A stretch of 64,000 bases of DNA from a virus: IMG/VR virus record IMGVR_UViG_3300042731_007944, positions 40,988 to 104,987 of that record; one strand, given 5' to 3'. The position numbers and the translations under genes were made by a program. The notes beneath the pieces are model-generated. The model was given only the letters and a program-made list of their open reading frames with translations. It had not been told where the DNA came from and ran no database searches. How positions within the stretch are numbered: the stretch's first letter is position 1; the number at the start of each line of letters is the position of its first letter. Positions 50,453-59,471 of the stretch are shown piece after piece.

Positions 50453-52291
50453 TTATCGATGACGAAAGCGGTCATACGCGCTGCGGGCCGGTGGTTGATT
50501 CCGGCGCGGTTCCTGGCTCTGGGCGGGTTTCTTGCGCGGGCGCTTCTGTAATTGTGTATACAGCATGGTCATGGCGTCAGCCGTATCAATTTTATACTCG
50601 ATCTCCATCAGCTTATGGGTATTCGTTCCGGGTATCCAGCCACACCATTGCGTGACAAGCAAATCCTGCTGCGAGTGCCCGCTCATGACATGAATGCGTT
50701 GCTGTTCAAGCTCCGGACGGATGGCGAGCAGGCGTAAATCCTTATTCCCTCCGGGCGGGACCTCTTTTACGGGCAATGGATCCCAGAAGTCTGCGCGGGA
50801 CGGGTGTCTGTGTTGCGCATTTTCAGCCCCCTGCTGAAAAAACGACCGGCCTAACCCTTTCGCCGACACAATCGCTTCGAGGAAGACAGAGGCCGTGCGA
50901 TCCTGGGTGCGAAACTGCCGCCAATAGATCTCATGCGCGACGGAGAGCAGCTTTTCCGGTGTGGCCTGATCGCTCCAGACCTCCAGAATATACAAATCCC
51001 GTGTTGTCAGGTTAAACGCCCCTGCGACAATCGCCATCGGATCCGTGCCTTCTTTCGGCTCACCACTGGTATCAATTGCCAACCCGAACCGATAGAGCCC
51101 ACGTGGTAACGTGCCGTCATACGGGACAAACCACTCACGGAACACCTTTTGAAAGGCCGCGTCTGATGTGACATGTTGGCGCTCTTGCATGAAGGCCCCA
51201 GTGTCCTCTGCCGCGTCAAACACAAAAAACGCCATCGAATAGACCTCCGGCCAATAACTCTGTAACGCGCCATCTCTTCCGAGAAACCCGTCTTCGTCGC
51301 CTTCGTCCGGGATCGCAAAAAACGGCGCGTATTTCTCCCGGTTCGCGCGGATATATGCCCAGCGCTCCCGGTCAGTAATTTCCAACTCCTCCGGGGAAAT
51401 CTCCTCGGCGTCAAGTTGCGCCTCTTTCTCTCGTTCGATCTGGTCGCAAAAGTCGCTGATGTGACGGGCGTCTTCTGAGATCACGGCCATTAACTGTTTG
51501 ATCCGATCCGGATGTCCATTGATCGCCGGAATCTTAATGACCTTGACCATCGGAGACTGCGACAGTTGCCACGCGGCGTCCGTCTGGCTGATCGAGGTCC
51601 CTAAATAGCACCGTCGTAAAATGCCTTCACCAGGCAGTGGCCCGGCCTTTGCCAGATCCTTTGTGATCATGTCATAGATAAACTTTGTCTCTGACCGGCT
51701 TTTGGCGTTCTTCAGGTCAACGAGATCATTACAGATGGCGAGCGTGATCCGGTGTTCATGATGGGTTGAACCACGGCTTTTCAATTGGTTCAACCCCATA
51801 AATCGAATGATGCAGCCGTTTGTAAAATTCAGTTCGCCGCTGGACGGCGACCAGGGCGTAGATGGGCGCACGTCCGGAAAGTCGTGAATGACCTTTTGAT
51901 TTTCCTCAAACACCTTCACGAATTTCTGGACAATCGTTCCGGCCAGATCGCCATCATGCTCGATCTGGACGATATACGGCTCCAGGCTATAACAGACGGC
52001 ATGGAGGGCGATAAGAAACAGGATCGTGCTTTTGCCTGCCCCTCTCGGCAAAAGGACTAAGACGATCCTTGATGTCCGGGTTTGCATGGCCTGAAACATC
52101 AAGAAATGATGCGGGGCATACTCGGCAGTCACATAGTCCGGAATGTAGGTTTTTCCGAAGAGAGGGATGTCGCGTTCGCATGCCAGACGATCAGGGAGGA
52201 AGATGACGTCTTTCCCGGTAGGGACCGCTACGGTGAAATGAACAGCACGACGAGCGTTTTCTTGATAGCGGCGTTGACGGCGTTTCAGCAT
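50453..52291 (-). CDS. Terminase large subunit
   Basis: 612 residues. The ATPase Walker A is LLPRGAGKST (about 80-89). The nuclease domain starts with GLAIDTSGEPKEGTDPMA, near residue 405, where the first metal-binding aspartate is expected. The C-terminus is basic. It packages DNA into the prohead. Follows the small subunit after 4 bases. Confidence 0.9.
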   Translation of the reverse strand: MLKRRQRRYQENARRAVHFTVAVPTGKDVIFLPDRLACERDIPLFGKTYIPDYVTAEYAPHHFLMFQAMQTRTSRIVLVLLPRGAGKSTILFLIALHAVCYSLEPYIVQIEHDGDLAGTIVQKFVKVFEENQKVIHDFPDVRPSTPWSPSSGELNFTNGCIIRFMGLNQLKSRGSTHHEHRITLAICNDLVDLKNAKSRSETKFIYDMITKDLAKAGPLPGEGILRRCYLGTSISQTDAAWQLSQSPMVKVIKIPAINGHPDRIKQLMAVISEDARHISDFCDQIEREKEAQLDAEEISPEELEITDRERWAYIRANREKYAPFFAIPDEGDEDGFLGRDGALQSYWPEVYSMAFFVFDAAEDTGAFMQERQHVTSDAAFQKVFREWFVPYDGTLPRGLYRFGLAIDTSGEPKEGTDPMAIVAGAFNLTTRDLYILEVWSDQATPEKLLSVAHEIYWRQFRTQDRTASVFLEAIVSAKGLGRSFFQQGAENAQHRHPSRADFWDPLPVKEVPPGGNKDLRLLAIRPELEQQRIHVMSGHSQQDLLVTQWCGWIPGTNTHKLMEIEYKIDTADAMTMLYTQLQKRPRKKPAQSQEPRRNQPPARSAYDRFRHR

Positions 52292-52295
52292 CGCA

Positions 52296-52769
52296 TCACC
52301 GCCCTAATTCTGCAAGTTTCTGTCGGTGGACCTCAAGACAGTCATTCAACAGGTGCGCGGCCTGCGTGGAATCTTCAAGGGCGTAGTGTTCCCGTATCCA
52401 CTCTATCGCCATCATCGCCCCTTCGATGATTTGTAGGACTGGTAGGGCTTCGGCCTGATTCAGCATTTTTTCACGGGAGGCCATGTGATTCGCAATGGTC
52501 ACAGAAAGATCTCGGTGTGCCTGGAAATTGTCTTTCGAGAGGGTGAGTGCATAATAGGAGAGATCGCCAATTACCACCTCAAGATCGGCAATGCTGGTAT
52601 CAATGCCGTGCTTTGGGCAAACGTCTTTTGTCCATCCACATACTCTCGCTTTTTTAATGATGGTAGATTTAGCGATTGTTGTACGGTTCTTTATGGTCGC
52701 TAAATCATAGCCTAATTTATAGAGCCGTTCCGCCTCTTCCCAGGCAGCTTTCGGTTTTGGTTTCGCCAT
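52296..52769 (-). CDS. Terminase small subunit-like DNA-binding protein
   Basis: 157 residues from the ATG at 52769. An N-terminal helix-turn-helix (AERLYKLGYDLATIKNRTTI AKSTI region) and a helical oligomerisation region fit small terminases. Placement right before the large subunit supports this. Confidence 0.75.
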   Translation of the reverse strand: MAKPKPKAAWEEAERLYKLGYDLATIKNRTTIAKSTIIKKARVCGWTKDVCPKHGIDTSIADLEVVIGDLSYYALTLSKDNFQAHRDLSVTIANHMASREKMLNQAEALPVLQIIEGAMMAIEWIREHYALEDSTQAAHLLNDCLEVHRQKLAELGR

Positions 52770-52851
52770 TAAGTGGATACCTAAAGCATTATGACATAAA
52801 TCTTTCTCTTTTGTTAGTATCGAAAATTCGCCGTCTTGTGAATTTAGGTAC

Positions 52852-52880
52852 AAGATAACAGGGCGGGAGCGGTTTGGCAA
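52852..52880 (-). promoter_or_regulatory. Promoter of the terminase genes
   Basis: Minus strand TTGCCA, 17 bases, TATCTT, about 80 bases upstream of the small terminase start. Confidence 0.5.
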
Positions 52881-52941
52881 GGAATTTTTTGTGGGGGCTG
52901 CGTTTCAGCCTAGCTCTGGAGGACAGAGAAATGGCGTGCAG

Positions 52942-53157
52942 TCAGACGGGTTTCAGCAGTTCCTGACAGGCGGCCCGTATTTCTCGTTTACGAGGATTGT
53001 GGGCGCTCACGCCCCGGACATAATACTGAATGGCATCAGTCCATTGCTTTCCGGTTCGAGGCGTGGCCGCCTGTTCCAAAATCGTTTTGTACTGTGCCGG
53101 TTCGTGATAGTGCTTCAGCCATTCACGGATGTAGTCTTGCAATTTTTTACTGTCCAT
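52942..53157 (-). CDS. Small basic hypothetical protein, 71 aa
   Basis: Helical and lysine/arginine-rich. Its ATG overlaps the end of the ASCH gene by 11 bases. Possibly DNA-binding; no domain recognised. Confidence 0.5.
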   Translation of the reverse strand: MDSKKLQDYIREWLKHYHEPAQYKTILEQAATPRTGKQWTDAIQYYVRGVSAHNPRKREIRAACQELLKPV

Positions 53158-53584
53158 AGTATTTCACCTCGAACAATCCGAGTTGTCCCTTACACGCCAT
53201 GAACGGCAACGGCTCCGGGTGTTCCAGCACCCAATGCCACTGCCCTTTTATCGCCCAGATGCTCGGATGGTTCTGCACGCAATCCACCAGATCGACCTTG
53301 CCGACAATGCCACCCGTCAAGAAGACCTCGCCAAACGTCCGCTTGCCGCTCTCTCGTATCCACTGCTTGACGATCTCTATCGTGATGCCATAACGTTCCA
53401 TCACAAGATCGAACATCTCCGGATCGATACTAGCTTTCCCACTTTGGATGTTCTCATCCCACAACTTCCCGGCATGGATAAACAACGGGCCGCGATAGGG
53501 CGTGTACCATGTCCGGTTTTCAATATTTTTGCCCTGGTGTAAGATAAGCCAACTCCAGGGTTGTCTAATACTCAACGTTTTCAT
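53147..53584 (-). CDS. ASCH-domain protein
   Basis: 145 residues from the ATG at 53584 (ATGA overlap with the DUF4326-like gene). KTLSIRQPWSWLIL and ENRTWYTPYRGPLFIHAG are diagnostic of ASCH, a PUA-like fold that binds RNA or modified nucleobases. Neighbours include other nucleic-acid-related small enzymes. No catalytic claim is made. Confidence 0.8.
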   Translation of the reverse strand: MKTLSIRQPWSWLILHQGKNIENRTWYTPYRGPLFIHAGKLWDENIQSGKASIDPEMFDLVMERYGITIEIVKQWIRESGKRTFGEVFLTGGIVGKVDLVDCVQNHPSIWAIKGQWHWVLEHPEPLPFMACKGQLGLFEVKYYGQ

Positions 53585-53940
53585 GACGTTCCACCATTCG
53601 CGAATTTGAGTAGAACATCCACATGACACGGACCATCCAGCGAACACCAGCAGACAAGATCCTTGCCTCCAAGCTCGCGCTGTAACCGCTGTAAATACCC
53701 AGGACTTTGGCAAAGTTGCGCCATCAATGCCTCATACAGCCGAACCGCATCCTCTCTCGTAATCTTGTAGCTGGCTGGCAGATCAGCCATACCGCAACGG
53801 TGAACATAAATATCCGGGATGTCACGAAGCGGCATGCCTTCCTTGTATGGGTTCCCGTATTTCGTCGGACGCCCGACATACACGGCATTTTCAGGCATCC
53901 GCCAGCCTTTCGTGCGTTTTCGTTGTATGCGTTTTGGCAT
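53581..53940 (-). CDS. DUF4326-like protein
   Basis: 119 residues. RIQRKRTKGWRMPENAVYVG, GRPTKYGNPY and the closing CWCSLDGPCHVDVLL match the pattern I know for this domain. The cysteines and histidine could bind metal. Function is not established; often found in phages near nucleotide-modifying genes. Confidence 0.75.
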   Translation of the reverse strand: MPKRIQRKRTKGWRMPENAVYVGRPTKYGNPYKEGMPLRDIPDIYVHRCGMADLPASYKITREDAVRLYEALMAQLCQSPGYLQRLQRELGGKDLVCWCSLDGPCHVDVLLKFANGGTS

Positions 53941-53947
53941 TACTTTT

Positions 53948-54664
53948 TCACCTCAGTTCAGTCAAACTCCGTTTCAAGTAATAGCTCGCGCCGTAGCGTT
54001 CAAGCTGTTCCGTGATGTCCTCTCGAAATTTCAACCAGTCTACGCCGTGCGCGGCCTTGTGATAGTTCAACTTGCCGACCTTCCAATGATCGACCACATC
54101 ATGCAACATTTCGACTACGTTCAACGCTTGGCCTGGATAAATCACTGGTTCCATGCTGACCCACGTCGGAATGCCGCGTATCTTTGCGGCTCGAAGCACC
54201 GCGATCCGTTCTGAAATACTGGCGGCGTTCGGTTCCCATTCCGCCGCACTCTCATCATTGTCGAAGACGAGACTTGTCCCAAATCGCGCCTTGTCATAGC
54301 GTTCCAACAAGTCAAAGTCTCGCACTGCCCGCTTGCCACCCTTCGTCAAAATCGTAAACGGCAAGTTGTGCGCAATGAAGAGTTCTAGCGCCTGTCGTGT
54401 CACCCCTAACTCAACCTCAGCATGTTGGTACACATCGCCCTGGAAACTCAAGAGAATTTCCGGCGTGTGTCCATTTAGGCGTGAGACATCTTTCCGTAAT
54501 TTCGCGATAACGTCACGCTTTGGCGCGGCATCCTGATAGTACGCCTCTTGTTTATAGCGCTTGCCATAGCAATACTCACACCCGTGCGTACAGCCATTGT
54601 AGGGATTGCAGGCAAGATCGGCATACTCACGAGCACGGCCCTGGGGAATGTATAAAATATTCAT
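53948..54664 (-). CDS. Radical SAM protein, phage spore photoproduct lyase-like family
   Basis: 238 residues. NPYNGCTHGCEYCYG holds the three-cysteine [4Fe-4S] motif, and ILLSFQGDVYQHAE follows where the SAM-binding strand is expected. Members without the full lyase domain are common in phages and probably modify nucleic acids. Overlaps the next gene by 4 bases. Confidence 0.75.
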   Translation of the reverse strand: MNILYIPQGRAREYADLACNPYNGCTHGCEYCYGKRYKQEAYYQDAAPKRDVIAKLRKDVSRLNGHTPEILLSFQGDVYQHAEVELGVTRQALELFIAHNLPFTILTKGGKRAVRDFDLLERYDKARFGTSLVFDNDESAAEWEPNAASISERIAVLRAAKIRGIPTWVSMEPVIYPGQALNVVEMLHDVVDHWKVGKLNYHKAAHGVDWLKFREDITEQLERYGASYYLKRSLTELR

Positions 54665-55041
54665 CGGTTTTCCTCCTCGCTGTCTTCAGACGCAAGCACC
54701 TTTCCACATGACGCGCAGCGAAACGTAAGATACGACACCTGCGCCGCTGTGTCTCCACAGGCATCACAATATTTCGTGACAAAGACCTGTGCCGTATTAT
54801 CCGGGTGAATATACCGCTGAATAATAGGGATGGCCCTTTCCCATGACACCTGCCAGATGACCTCATACAGCGCCGGACGAAACCGTTTGATCACATCGGC
54901 CAACAACCCCGTGTGATCAAACGACGGATATTTTAGCTTCCAGTCATTCTCCTTTGGAATATCAGCGATCACATAATATTTCCATTCTGCCATCATGTAG
55001 GCGATCAATGCCGTATGAATGGCAACGTCTTCATTTTTCAT
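54661..55041 (-). CDS. Hypothetical protein with C-terminal zinc ribbon, 126 aa
   Basis: CDACG and CASCG near the end form a zinc ribbon. The N-terminal part is alpha/beta and unknown. Coupled by ATGA overlaps to genes on both sides, so likely functions with the radical SAM protein. Confidence 0.6.
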   Translation of the reverse strand: MKNEDVAIHTALIAYMMAEWKYYVIADIPKENDWKLKYPSFDHTGLLADVIKRFRPALYEVIWQVSWERAIPIIQRYIHPDNTAQVFVTKYCDACGDTAAQVSYLTFRCASCGKVLASEDSEEENR

Positions 55042-56114
55042 GGCATTTCCACCTCGCAGGCGCTGGTCAGCATCCCGTAATCAAGTAATTTTGCGAGGTG
55101 CTGTATTCCCGCTTTCACCGAACCGAACTGGTCAATAAACGCCGTTTGCACATGAGACCAGTCTTTATTTCCAACCGTATCTAGATCGACACCATATCCG
55201 GTAGTCCTTGCTGTCGGCACAGAATAATCATAGAGGCATTCATCCGTTTCCTCGCCGTCTCCATCAACAGCATACTTACAAAATTCATCGTCAGTATTTT
55301 TGCCATCGATGGTAAGCTGCCAATCACGAACAGGCACAGGACGTTTTAGATCGAAAAGTGTTCGTTGAATCGCCTCATTCATCCGTCGTTCAAGACTCTC
55401 TTCCGGCAAGCTCTTCCAAAAGGGAATTCCAGGGATATCATCACTGAGAACATGGCATCTCAAGTTATTTTGCCGTTCAGGGAGAGGATGACTGTGTTTG
55501 TACTCATCAGCAAATTTTCGACATTCTTCATGTTTTTCATGCCAAAAACGATAGGCGATGCCTTTCACAGCAACCTCAATTTTTTTGGCAAGTTGTTCGA
55601 CAGATTCTTCAGTATACTCATCTGGATACGTTTTCCGCAGCCATGCCTCAGACGCGAATTCAAATTCCTCGTCCGTATACTGCCCGGCCCAATGCCCTGA
55701 GTCAACCAACACAACACCGTGCGTCTCTTTGGCCCATTTGTGGCAGTGTTTCCCCCATTCAACAAACAGAGCGGATTGCTCATTGCTAAGTTCTCTCGTC
55801 AACGGATTTTTCAGTAAATACCCAAATGGCGAGACACTTGTCGGCGTTACCGTGAGAAAGACGCCTTCCATTGGCGTGACAAGAATCCACTTACAGAGTT
55901 CTTTATCGTTATCCCACCCATTTGCCGGGTATCCAAACCGGCGAAAGCCATAGGCCATAAGATGCCCAACATCAAATGTCTGAATCCCGCAATAATGATA
56001 AGCAATGCCGGATGGTTCCAACAACCCGCCCGTTCCTCCTCGCGCCGGAAGGATCTCATCCAGGGTCTGAATCGGCATCACCGTAAACCCATCGTCAAAA
56101 ATATGGATATTCAT
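55038..56114 (-). CDS. Hypothetical protein, 358 aa
   Basis: AGGAGGAAA precedes the start. Acidic, mixed alpha/beta, with several H/C residues but no motif I recognise. Largest protein of the early block. Confidence 0.55.
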   Translation of the reverse strand: MNIHIFDDGFTVMPIQTLDEILPARGGTGGLLEPSGIAYHYCGIQTFDVGHLMAYGFRRFGYPANGWDNDKELCKWILVTPMEGVFLTVTPTSVSPFGYLLKNPLTRELSNEQSALFVEWGKHCHKWAKETHGVVLVDSGHWAGQYTDEEFEFASEAWLRKTYPDEYTEESVEQLAKKIEVAVKGIAYRFWHEKHEECRKFADEYKHSHPLPERQNNLRCHVLSDDIPGIPFWKSLPEESLERRMNEAIQRTLFDLKRPVPVRDWQLTIDGKNTDDEFCKYAVDGDGEETDECLYDYSVPTARTTGYGVDLDTVGNKDWSHVQTAFIDQFGSVKAGIQHLAKLLDYGMLTSACEVEMP

Positions 56115-56135
56115 GGTATTTCCTCCTCGCAGGCG

Positions 56136-56378
56136 TCACGCCCTGCGTTTCTGTCGTTTTCTCCGTTTCTTATATTTCGGCAGGCCCTTCCAGAACGGGT
56201 CCGGATCGGCCCATTCCTCGTTCTCGTGTTCCGGCTGTGGTGGAGAACAATACACACGCCGCCCTTGTGTCAAAGCATAGGCTTCTTCGTAGGAGTAGCC
56301 AGGCCCGACAAAGGTGGTATCCGTCACGTCTCGGAACCGGACGCCGTTAATGGTGATGTACCATTCAATCGTGACCAC
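56136..56378 (-). CDS. Small hypothetical protein with GTG start, 80 aa
   Basis: A GTG at 56378 preceded by GGGAAAGG and overlapping the end of the gene upstream is the best start. The C-terminus is very basic (KYKKRRKRQKRR), suggesting nucleic-acid contact. Confidence 0.5.
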   Translation of the reverse strand: MVTIEWYITINGVRFRDVTDTTFVGPGYSYEEAYALTQGRRVYCSPPQPEHENEEWADPDPFWKGLPKYKKRRKRQKRRA

Positions 56379-56646
56379 ACCTTTCCCTCTGCTGTTTGAG
56401 GTATTCTTGCAATTTCTGGGCATGTGTCGTGAGTTGCGAAAGCCGGGCCAACTGCTCTTCATACAAATCGTTCGCGATATTCTCTTTTTCTTCCTGTCGC
56501 GGAGAGAATGCATGAAAGCAGGTCAACACTCCACCAGCGACGACATTCGCCCAAAGTTGCCGAACCCCACGAAAGGCGATCAGGTTGTCTTCAATTTCTT
56601 GAATATGCTTCAACGTGGTTCGATCTATTATATCAAATTTATACAT
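56365..56646 (-). CDS. Hypothetical helical protein, 93 aa
   Basis: Ribosome-site-like GAGGTGAGC lies before the ATG. The C-terminal half is a predicted coiled coil (LYEEQLARLSQLTTHAQKLQ). Unknown family. Confidence 0.5.
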   Translation of the reverse strand: MYKFDIIDRTTLKHIQEIEDNLIAFRGVRQLWANVVAGGVLTCFHAFSPRQEEKENIANDLYEEQLARLSQLTTHAQKLQEYLKQQRERCGHD

Positions 56647-56654
56647 CGCTCACC

Positions 56655-56855
56655 TCACCCCGTTTCCCGCAAGTGATCGGCCAACTCACCAATCGCCCAC
56701 ACCTTGATAACATCAGGGTTGATGGGGATCGCAACCCGAACAATCTTATCAAATGGCATGTCGAGTATGTCGGCGATCTGTTTCAGCTTGTCAGGGTTGC
56801 CTCCTTGCACGAAAAACTTGCTCTTCCCAATAATAACTCTACATATTTTGTTCAT
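56655..56855 (-). CDS. Small hypothetical protein, 66 aa
   Basis: Compact alpha/beta protein (KICRVIIGKSKFFVQGG; ILDMPFDKIVRVAI). Unknown. Begins just after the hairpin at 56882. Confidence 0.5.
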   Translation of the reverse strand: MNKICRVIIGKSKFFVQGGNPDKLKQIADILDMPFDKIVRVAIPINPDVIKVWAIGELADHLRETG

Positions 56856-56881
56856 CGCGTTACCTGCTTGTGTTCACCCTA

Positions 56882-56917
56882 CTAGCACCATCAGGCCGCG
56901 CAGCCTGATGGTGCTAG
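56882..56917. repeat. Perfect 15-bp inverted repeat near the integrase
   Basis: CTAGCACCATCAGGC and GCCTGATGGTGCTAG enclose the six-base loop CGCGCA. There is no U-tract on either strand, so it is not an obvious terminator. The loop side AGGCCGCGCA recurs at the 3' end of the integrase gene (about 57178). A candidate attachment or resolution site. Confidence 0.6.
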
Positions 56918-56927
56918 GGAATTTCCT

Positions 56928-57152
56928 TCAGATAATATCGAGAGCCCTGAGATGGTCCACCTGCTCAGAGTCACAGCCGAAATTATCTAACAGATCGTTT
57001 TCAGCCCGATCAAAATCTCGCTCTGGATCGGGATAGTCTTCCGCATGCGTGTCCATATACTCCCAGACTATCGCATTCCATTCCGTTTCGTCCTCACAGG
57101 CGAGAATCTGGGGACAAATCATCTGATATTCTGCTACGTCAATATTCATCAA
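56928..57152 (-). CDS. Small acidic hypothetical protein, 74 aa
   Basis: Very acidic (EDYPDPERDFDRAENDLLD), starts just after the integrase stop with a GAGGTGA ribosome site. DNA-mimic-like composition, which is speculative. Confidence 0.55.
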   Translation of the reverse strand: MMNIDVAEYQMICPQILACEDETEWNAIVWEYMDTHAEDYPDPERDFDRAENDLLDNFGCDSEQVDHLRALDII

Positions 57153-57158
57153 ATCACC

Positions 57159-58217
57159 TCAATTTCCCAGCACCCCCAGGCCGCGCAAGTACTGCTGCGT
57201 GGTGGTGATGGTTTTGTGTCCGAGTTCTTTCCTGACCCGTTCCAAATCATGATCTTTCTGATACTCTTTAATGGCGTAATAGTGCCTGAAGTCATGTGGA
57301 CTATAGGCATATTTCACGATCCCCTGCTTGTGTAACTGCCTACAGGTTGTGTGAATCCCGCGCCGGATCGAATCCACCTTAAAACCCTTGAACGGCTCCG
57401 GGTAGTCAGGGAGCACACGTAACGACTTGATTAACTCTTTCGACAAGCCACGCTTGACTATCGGTTTCTCCTTCGAGGTACCATAGAGTACCTTTTGACG
57501 CTCATGAATAGAAATCGTCGGCATAATCCCGACACGAACCCCATACTGATAAAACAGCAGAATCATAGGATACTGCCAGATCGCCTTGTCCCTGAGCGTC
57601 TTTCGGATATCGCTCTCTTCCGAGGCATCTCGCCACGTCAACAGCATCTGGAGCAGTGCCTCGACTTCCGACTTTTGCGGAACCCGGTATTTCGGATACA
57701 CCGTCACTTTCGGCAATTTTATGTGGTGAAATGGGTTTGACGGGACATGCCGATCCCGAACGAGTTTGCCATACAATGAGGACACACACCAGATCCGATG
57801 TCGGATCGTCACGGCATGGTTCTGTTTGTCGCTGTGATGATACATCTGATACAAAAAGAGCAGATATTCATCAGCGACCTCTGACGTCACATCCAGAACA
57901 TGCGTGCGCCGGGTATCCAGAAACGTCTTAAAAATCTCATACGCTTTCCGGTACGCTGTCTGCGTCTTTTGCGACTGATAGCGCTGAATCCAGACATCGA
58001 CATACGCGCCCAACGGAAACCGGCGCTTTTCCGCTTCCCGTTCGACTTTCTCTTCTACCCGGCTGTTCGCAATCTTCTGCGCAAATTTCGCCAGGACGTC
58101 TGGATCGACGGTCGTTAAATCGAGTTGATCGATGAGATCGAACGACGTTGACAGTTTATTCAGGATATCGTTCGAGGTCAGGGCCTCACTGCTGTTGTTG
58201 ACGTTGAGTGCGTTCAT
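57159..58217 (-). CDS. int: Tyrosine recombinase (phage integrase family)
   Basis: 352 residues. The catalytic set is complete: R228 (YQYGVRVG), H308-x-x-R311 (SPHDFRHY), H334 (LGHKT) and Y343 (TTTQQYLRG). A SAM-like core-binding region spans about 70-165. It lacks the additional domain of integron integrases. Probably mediates integration of the element. Overlaps the xre gene by 32 bases. Confidence 0.9.
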   Translation of the reverse strand: MNALNVNNSSEALTSNDILNKLSTSFDLIDQLDLTTVDPDVLAKFAQKIANSRVEEKVEREAEKRRFPLGAYVDVWIQRYQSQKTQTAYRKAYEIFKTFLDTRRTHVLDVTSEVADEYLLFLYQMYHHSDKQNHAVTIRHRIWCVSSLYGKLVRDRHVPSNPFHHIKLPKVTVYPKYRVPQKSEVEALLQMLLTWRDASEESDIRKTLRDKAIWQYPMILLFYQYGVRVGIMPTISIHERQKVLYGTSKEKPIVKRGLSKELIKSLRVLPDYPEPFKGFKVDSIRRGIHTTCRQLHKQGIVKYAYSPHDFRHYYAIKEYQKDHDLERVRKELGHKTITTTQQYLRGLGVLGN

Positions 58218-58464
58218 GTCTCGCCTTGTTATAGCGTTTTTTCAATGTTCTGGCCTGTGCTCTGGCCTTTTTTTTCGCATCGTGCTGTTTCTCTTCCGGG
58301 AGATCCAGGAAGAACGTTATGGCCTTCGCCACATACGGACTGACCCGGCGTTTTCCACGTTCCCATTCCGAAATGCGTTGCTGTGTCGTATTAAACAGAC
58401 AGGCGAATTCCAGTTGTTTCAATTCAATTCTCTCACGGGCGGCTTTCAATTCATTCGGTGTCAT
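58186..58464 (-). CDS. Xre-family regulator, controller-like
   Basis: 92 residues with an HTH_3 domain: LKQLEFACLFNTTQQRISEWERG. The C-terminus is a lysine/arginine/glutamine-rich helix. Coupled (ATGA) to the methyltransferase and preceded by inverted repeats, like controller proteins of restriction-modification systems. Also overlaps the integrase gene. Confidence 0.75.
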   Translation of the reverse strand: MTPNELKAARERIELKQLEFACLFNTTQQRISEWERGKRRVSPYVAKAITFFLDLPEEKQHDAKKKARAQARTLKKRYNKARHERTQRQQQQ

Positions 58465-59249
58465 TTGTTCACCAGGTCAATCTGTTGTATCATCTTGAAT
58501 AACGGGATAACCACATGAGGAACGACCGCATTGCCGGTCATTCTTGCCACGCTGCTTTGAGAACACCCATCAAGCCATCCTTTAGGCATGCCGGCAAATC
58601 GCTGTCGCTCTTCAGAGTCCAAGATTCGCAATCTTCCGTCGTAAATGTAACAATCACGGGAATCGTATCGTTGTCGGTTCGTAGTAAGACACGGAATGAC
58701 CTGCCTCGACGCACAGCCCGGCGTATAATAACTTGAATTGCCTTGAAGTTCACATAACTCCCGGAGTGTGCTTTGCCAGGCTTCTTGATTTGATGCGACA
58801 ATAAAATCTCGGATTCGTTGTTGACCTGTAAACGGAGCGGCGTCTGTCCGGACAATAACCGATCCGTATCCGAGCAACTCCAATGCGGTCGCAAAGTCAA
58901 CATCATCTGATGAAGGAACATTTTCGCGGAGTACCCACCGTGGCCGGCACTCTCCAACCACTCTGAGGAAATGTCCTGATAAGTCTGGGGTATTGCTTTG
59001 ACCATTGCTTCGCGCTCGGCTTCTGATAGGACAGGGATCGCCACCTGAAACAAGCGTAATTGATTCATACTCATCACCGTGTAACTTTCGGATATCAGAC
59101 ACACAGGGAACATCGGGCCATCGTTTTTGAAGCACCCGCCGGCATTGTGCGTTTTTCTCACAGAACACGACCGGCTCATAATCGGGAAAAACCTGAGACG
59201 CCGCATACACAAACATGCCAGACCCTGTGAATAAATCGATCTGTCTCAT
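58461..59249 (-). CDS. C5-cytosine DNA methyltransferase
   Basis: 262 residues from the ATG at 59249. Motif I IDLFTGSGMF, motif IV GGDPCP (C73 catalytic), motif VI ENV (109-111), motif VIII QQRIRDF (143-149) and motif X near the end (MTGNAVVPHV) are all present. It is short, with a small target-recognition region. No restriction enzyme gene is adjacent, so an orphan methylase protecting phage DNA is likely. Confidence 0.85.
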   Translation of the reverse strand: MRQIDLFTGSGMFVYAASQVFPDYEPVVFCEKNAQCRRVLQKRWPDVPCVSDIRKLHGDEYESITLVSGGDPCPIRSRARSNGQSNTPDLSGHFLRVVGECRPRWVLRENVPSSDDVDFATALELLGYGSVIVRTDAAPFTGQQRIRDFIVASNQEAWQSTLRELCELQGNSSYYTPGCASRQVIPCLTTNRQRYDSRDCYIYDGRLRILDSEERQRFAGMPKGWLDGCSQSSVARMTGNAVVPHVVIPLFKMIQQIDLVNK

Positions 59250-59257
59250 ACAAATTA

Positions 59258-59318
59258 CCACACCATAGAGTGTGGGAACTGTCAAGCAAAAAAAAGAGGA
59301 AAAAACACCAGAGGGTGT
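59258..59318. promoter_or_regulatory. Two inverted repeats upstream of the methyltransferase-xre operon
   Basis: CCACAC-CATAGA-GTGTGG (59258-59275) and ACACC-AGAG-GGTGT (59305-59318) flank a minus-strand TTGACA near 59285. They look like operators for the Xre protein. Confidence 0.6.
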
Positions 59319-59471
59319 ATCACAGGATCTTTGCTGACTTTTCTAAGATAAACCCGGAAATGTCGTGTGAAGAATTCATGCTTGAGAAATATTTCCCTAA
59401 GTGACTGTCACACTACGGATTTAGATGGTTTTTTGCACAACACACAAGTGATCGATAAGGGCAGTTATGTG

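Noticed and set aside
57159-58217. Integron integrase
   Set aside because: All tyrosine-recombinase residues are present, but I see no IntI-specific insertion near the HxxR region; phage-type integrase fits better.
58538-59212. 224-codon frame antiparallel in phase to the methyltransferase
   Set aside because: It lies on the same strand in another frame of a gene with clear catalytic motifs; its product matches nothing.
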